From contig CM031554.1 in NCBI GenBank assembly GCA_018466975.1, positions 1,364,001 to 1,428,000 on the forward strand: a stretch of DNA of 64,000 nt. The letters are read 5' to 3'. Shown here in pieces: positions 59,536-64,000 of this stretch. The notes under the pieces were generated by a model that made no database searches, was not told the DNA's origin, and saw only the letters and a program-made list of their open reading frames with translations. The number at the start of each line of letters is the position of its first letter. The first letter of the stretch is position 1. The position numbers and the translations under genes were made by a program. Source of the DNA: Sparassis latifolia. Taxonomy: Eukaryota; Basidiomycota; Agaricomycetes; Polyporales; Sparassidaceae.

Positions 59536-59880
59536 GCAGAAGTCGACATCCGCCGACCAGACGGGCATATACGACATGCATGGGGAAGTAGAACGTTGTC
59601 ATCCGCCGACCAGACAGGGCCTCATTCACGTCAGACATGGGAACGGTCGACATCCGCGAGCTAAACGGGCATCCACACTGGTTCATGGGAATACGGGGAC
59701 TGTCCAGACGGGCATCCACGACGGGACATAGGGATGCAGAAGTCGACATCCACCGACCAGACGAGCATCCACAAAATGCATGGGGAAGCAGAACGTTGTC
59801 ATCCGCCGACCAGACGGGCATCCACGTTAGGCATGGGGGCGGTTGTCACCCGCGAGCCAAACGGGCATCGTCGCCTGGAA
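59536..59880. repeat. Degenerate minisatellite with a 200-bp higher-order period
   Basis: The phrase GTCGACATCCGCCGACCAGA (or near variants) followed by CGGGCAT recurs several times at about 60-80 bp spacing. At a larger scale, 59536 onward (GCAGAAGTCGACATCC, then CATGCATGGGGAAG, then AGAACGTTGTCATCCGCCG) repeats at 59736 with few changes, a period of 200 bp. The array decays past 59875. No gene is implied, although both strands stay open by chance in places. Confidence 0.85.
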
Positions 59881-61140
59881 GCTGGCTGCGAATCTACAAC
59901 GGTTCTGGGACAAGGCCGGCATCTACTATCGTGGACAAGGAGGAAGGAGCGCGTGCATCGTTACGACATCATTGGTGTACCATGTACATTAGGCCGAGCA
60001 CGGCGGCCGTCGGAGCGATGCATATGCTGTAGGATGGCACGACGTGTCGATCGCGTGCGCTGTGGTGTCTTGATTGAAATTTGGTGTCTGTGTATTGCTT
60101 GCAACAGAGAGATATGTATCGAAGCTCAGAAGGACAGAAAAGAGACGACAAGCTGAGCTGGAGACTAGAGAGGCTGAAAGGCTCGTGCTCCTCAGAAAGA
60201 AGGCACGTGATCCAACTCACGCAGTCCTCGCACAAATTTGAAAGACCAAACTATACTACTGCTGCACTCTTCCGCATCTTCTGGCCGTTCCATGATTCAT
60301 CAACCTCCTCGTCCACAGTTTGTGATATTATAATATCTCCGAGCCGTGCTGTTACAGTCCACAGCGTTCATCTAGTCAGGTCTCTCTGCACCGCAATTCT
60401 TTGGACCACAGCGCTCTTCTCGCGCACCACTTTTTTGGCGAAGGTCAAAGGAAAGAGCTACGATACTGGCGGTGTTGGTGCGTTACTCGCTGCTCTCACT
60501 GATGCCCCGCCAGAGATCCAGCGGTCTGAGCGCAGCCCAGCGTACACGATACTGTCTCCATGTCTGTGTGCTTGGACCGGCGCGCGGTGGGCGTCGCAGA
60601 ATATCTTTGGACGTGCAGATCGAACGGGCGTCATGGCCCACCTTGTGTCGTACATGCACATTGTACGTGTCGCGCGCGGTTCCAACTTCTGCGCAACTGC
60701 AGCCAGGGTCCCACCTCTCCGCCTATGCACCGCAGGTGAGCGCCTCTGGTACGTGGTCTGTTGTCCCTTATTCGTGTTCACAGCTCACCACCTGCCCGTA
60801 GCCTCGGACAGTACTTGGCTCGATATGGGGATCTCTGCAATCGGCGATCACTCGTCTTTTATCCGCTCTGCTTGTTACCAGCCTGAACATCCTTTTCTGT
60901 TCAGAGCATGCTCACTATCTCTTTAACTGTGGCAGACGCGTCCTGGCCAGGCCAGCGTCATTTCTCGGACCGCCAGCCCTTCACCAAACGCTCTTCTGTG
61001 GCTCCCAGCATCTTCAAGCCATTAGACGCGCCATCTTCGCGGATCTAAAGCGCGTGATCGGTGCTCGATCGCATCTCGGATCCACGTTCTTCGTTCGGTC
61101 GTAGAGTTCATGCTCGACGACAATCTACCGCATGGAGAAC
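59881..61140. other. Intergenic with a long but unsupported open frame
   Basis: 60081-60926 (plus) is open for 281 codons from a GTG. Its translation has no recognisable domain, mixed composition (many Ser, Cys, His) and no fungal start context, and splice-like signals run through it. I treat it as chance or as a relic. Nothing else seen. Confidence 0.4.
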
Positions 61141-61219
61141 GTATCCCCGCAAGATTAGCACAAGGGCCGTATCCCCGCAAGATTAGCACAAGGGCCGTAT
61201 CCCCGCAAGATTAGCACAA
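61141..61219. repeat. 28-bp tandem repeat, 2.8 copies
   Basis: Two perfect 28-bp units (61141-61168, 61169-61196) and a third of 23 bp (61197-61219), all starting GTATCCCCGCAAGATTAGCA. Copies are identical, so the expansion is recent or homogenised. Confidence 0.95.
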
Positions 61220-61594
61220 ATGCAGGGGGTAGAGATACCGCAGCACGATCGAAGTTCGCTAGACAACTGACGCGAAGCCCGTCGCGCCCACGTGCCCGCT
61301 GTGGTGGACAGTTGCAGCTACATACGCACGCACAACCGGTCGAGGATCCAGCCTGCGGGAACGCGCAATCGAGGTTTGCAGGAAACACCACTCGTACAGT
61401 GCTAGATGCGATTTCCGAGGAAGCACTGCTTGTCAGACACCCCATCACGTGTTGCTCTCGCTCTTCGCTATCGTCATCAAGACCCAGTGGAATGCAATAA
61501 TCGCATTCCAGACACGCGGTCTGACTTCCAAGGCCCCCCTCAGCATCAGTCACAACCATGGTAGAGCTCTTTTTTTGCCGTAAATTCCGACCGC

Positions 61595-62037
61595 GAGGCA
61601 TAGAACTCACGAAAACAGGGCTTTACTCACCTCCGATATTGCCAGTTTCGTACTTGGCTGGAAATAATTTTCAGTCAAGGACTTCGGAGCCCCCCCGATC
61701 TGTATCATCTTCTTTCCCTCCTGTCGCTGTCGCACTTGTCCACACTGATAACCTTGTGTTAGCAGGGCATCCATCCTGAACGTCAAATTTGCGAGTCGCC
61801 CTATGGAGACTTGCACTGGTGCAACAATCTAGCGTGCCTGCCTTCAAGACCGTTAAAAAAGCAGACAGAAAAGTTCGGAAGTTTCCTCGTCGCTCCACAG
61901 AATAAGCCATGACGTATCATGCGAGCGACTGACAATCGTCTGACGAGAATTCTCGGTTCCTGACCACACTAGGGGAAGCTCGTGCGCGGAGGGATATTGG
62001 CTAATGCGAAATGACGAAAGTAACTGCGAACCAGGTC
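61595..62037. repeat. P450 3'-flank duplication, copy B
   Basis: Partner of 55960-56371. It continues directly into the last exon of P450 copy 6 on the minus strand, as copy A does for copy 5. Confidence 0.75.
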
Positions 62038-63300
62038 TCAAGTACCCGACATCTTCTTGAACAACCTGACTTTGAGCGGCATCTCCACCTTAATGCTCTC
62101 CTTACTCACGGTAGGATACCGGACGCCAGCCGTGTTCCATACGATTGGCTTCTCGGTCAACTCGATGGTGAATTTCGGCAGCAGAACCGATAAAACGACC
62201 TCTGCAGACGAGGACTTGTCAATTCTCTTAGGCGGGAGCGCGGCACGCAGTGCGCACTCATCTCCATTTCGTAGAACTTGAAGCCACTATTAAATATATT
62301 GACTCACGCAAACGTTGAGTACTCAGTGCGTTTGAGGACTCACATACACCCTTTGCCGTCGCCCAAAAACGTCATGTTGAGGGGGGAGGTTTCAGTCACG
62401 TGCACAATTCTCCGTCGAGGTGTCCCCACTCACAGGATCGAGAAGACGACAGGAACGCGGGCTTCAGTCACAGCGTTGGGGAGAGATATGTATCATCGCT
62501 CGGGCTTCCACTCGAGCGCATCCTTGCTCCAGAGCATCTTGCTGAGGTTGGAACCCATGACACCGACGAAAATTCTGGTGCCTTTGGGGATGGGTACCTC
62601 GTTCATCATCTAGCCGTTGATGCCTCGGATCGGCTCGGATAGTGGCAAGACCATGTTTTGCCTCGCTCTGTGAGACTTATGAGAGATGTAGTGATAACAA
62701 ATAGATGTTCCACGTACAGGCGGCCCAGCATCCCGAGAGGGGGGTATCTTTGTACGGCGTGGCTTCAGAAGCATTCGGTGTTGAAGGAGACCCGGCTTAC
62801 ACTCGCAGTGTCCCCGACAGACGGCATCAAGGTAAGGGAGCTGCATCAACTATAGACAATATCGCATGATTAAAGCTAAGCAACAGTCAATTCCCGACTA
62901 ATGACGTCTGAGCCCAACTAAACGTACCGGATGATCTCCGACGCCTCTTCATAGACATATTGGTCCTTTACGATGATGCTGTGTAAAAGCCTTGGGGTCA
63001 TATACACAAAGTATAGGGTTCTAGCCGCATTTTTTTTGTTAGTCGTGCTCCCACCTACACCCAAGAATCCTTTTGAGGTTCACGACGGGGCCATAATTCT
63101 GTGCCACATCGACGTAAAAATCCCAACTGTGTCGGTCCATAAATTCGGAAATATTGCCTTGTCCAAGAGTGAGTTAATACCATTCGCAACATCGATGGGG
63201 ACACACCTGTCTAGAAGGGTTTGGCAGGAGGGCCCAGCAGATTCTCCAAGGGAGATTAGGCAATAGACCATCGTAAGTAATTGCGCCAGAAAGCTCATAA
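62038..63300 (-). pseudogene. Cytochrome P450, copy 6 (relic with internal deletion)
   Basis: Minus strand. N-terminal end: SPLENLLGPPAKPF followed by a TAG where other copies have Trp (near 63210). Then come traces of the next exons to about 62930 (FMDRHSWDFYVDVAQNYGPV type, then the FYDPKA region). The middle of the gene, from HRKQRK through the I-helix, is missing; sequence resumes with MMQLPYLDAVC (near 62845) and a frame change. LPLSEPIRGING is followed by a stop (TAG near 62612), then NEVPIPKGTRIFVGVMGSNL, and ALEWKPER. The haem exon reads FLGDGKGCM instead of FLGGGRACM. The last exon ends KVRLFKKMSGT-stop at 62038. Non-functional. Confidence 0.92.
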
Positions 63301-64000
63301 GGCTCCACATATCGAGGCGACATTGATTATAACAGTAATCGTGACGAGCGCTGTGGCAACTTGGTCTGGTCTTGAGACTATGGTGTGACAATTGTAGGTG
63401 GCAATTCATGCATCATCATACAAAATTTGCAGGATGATTGACCACACGGCGAGATTTACCAAGAGACATTAACCAAGGGCATGAAAAGAAGGTATGATGA
63501 GACTGCAAAACAAGGTGTGATGAGGCAGAGGCATCTCGTAAATTAAGGACGAGCGTATCAGAGATAGAAATCGATGTGTGTGAATCAGACGTCGAGTCCT
63601 GCGGTCTGTGGGTACGCTGAGTGTAAATGATAGATAGATAATCTGTAAACGCAGCACACCAGACGGAGGTGCATCCGACGTAGCACCTCCCTGTTATGTT
63701 CAATACTAGAGTGCCAACAGTCGCCTGTGATAGAACGTGCGGCCTGGATGTAGGTACAGGCGTCATCAAGCCTGCTGGCCCTACATGACATTGGTGGTAG
63801 ACTGATATGCGCAGAAACGAAGGCATGTGCGTGCAACGATGCTTTATCGTGCCAAGGCCCAAATGCCACGAGCCCACGGTGGCTGAAGGTCGGGGGCAAT
63901 GTAAAGTGCTCAGTGCTCGTCCAAATTTGGAAGCTGTTCTGATCGTCGTTTTTGCGCACTTGCCCGTGCCACTTCCTGACACCCTGGCGATCGATGGGTC
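63301..64000. other. Right-edge region, no gene recognised
   Basis: The minus-strand frame at 63416-63982 (188 codons) has no domain, and its first residues depend on the window edge. Nothing else seen. Confidence 0.4.

Noticed and set aside
59400..59880. Tandem array as a CRISPR
   Set aside because: Repeats are degenerate with no regular repeat-spacer alternation, and the sequence is eukaryotic.

Overview
The window reads as a gene-moderate stretch of a basidiomycete nuclear genome, most likely a wood- or litter-decaying Agaricomycete (inference). The grounds are many introns of about 45-60 nt with GT-AG ends, several copies of a multi-exon microsomal cytochrome P450, and protein families typical of this class. 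No bacterial-type operon, rRNA, tRNA or CRISPR array was recognised. Exon structures were deduced by eye from splice signals and reading-frame continuity, not from transcripts.

Layout. The left third (1-30000) is an accessory zone built around one P450 family: copy 1 (minus, cut by the left edge), copy 2 (minus, 14 exons but one premature TGA), copy 3 (plus, 5'-truncated relic) and copy 4 (plus, 14 exons, 548 codons, apparently intact). Between copies 1 and 2 sits a young non-autonomous LTR retroelement: two identical 228-bp LTRs, a 5-bp target duplication and a copia-type half-tRNA primer site. A ThrE/Prm10-type membrane transporter and two unrecognised genes lie between copies 2 and 3.

The centre (30700-55830) is the conserved gene block. 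It holds a single-pass membrane protein; a large PARP-catalytic plus UBE2Q-type E2 fusion; a short inverted-repeat element with a 9-bp target duplication; a TMEM184/OST-alpha-type membrane protein; two small unknown genes; an AIF/AMID-like FAD oxidoreductase; a long gene whose architecture (helical N-terminal domain, small beta domain, long disordered linker with a SUMO-interacting motif, C-terminal coiled coil) matches meiotic chromosome-axis core proteins of the SYCP2/Red1 type; and a GT15 alpha-1,2-mannosyltransferase.

The right end (55830-64000) returns to accessory sequence. It holds two more P450 relics that share a duplicated 3' flank, one intact SAM-dependent methyltransferase, a 200-bp-period degenerate satellite and a 28-bp tandem repeat.

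How the genes relate. The P450 copies share exon lengths and phases, so they descend from one gene by duplication; six copies in different states of decay show gene birth and death in one place. The conserved genes look like independent housekeeping loci (transport, glycosylation, redox, ADP-ribosylation/ubiquitin, meiosis) rather than one pathway, and no biosynthetic core enzyme accompanies the P450s here. The most interesting items are the axis-protein candidate, the PARP-E2 fusion, the young retroelement and the inverted-repeat element with a hairpin inserted in its own terminal repeat.
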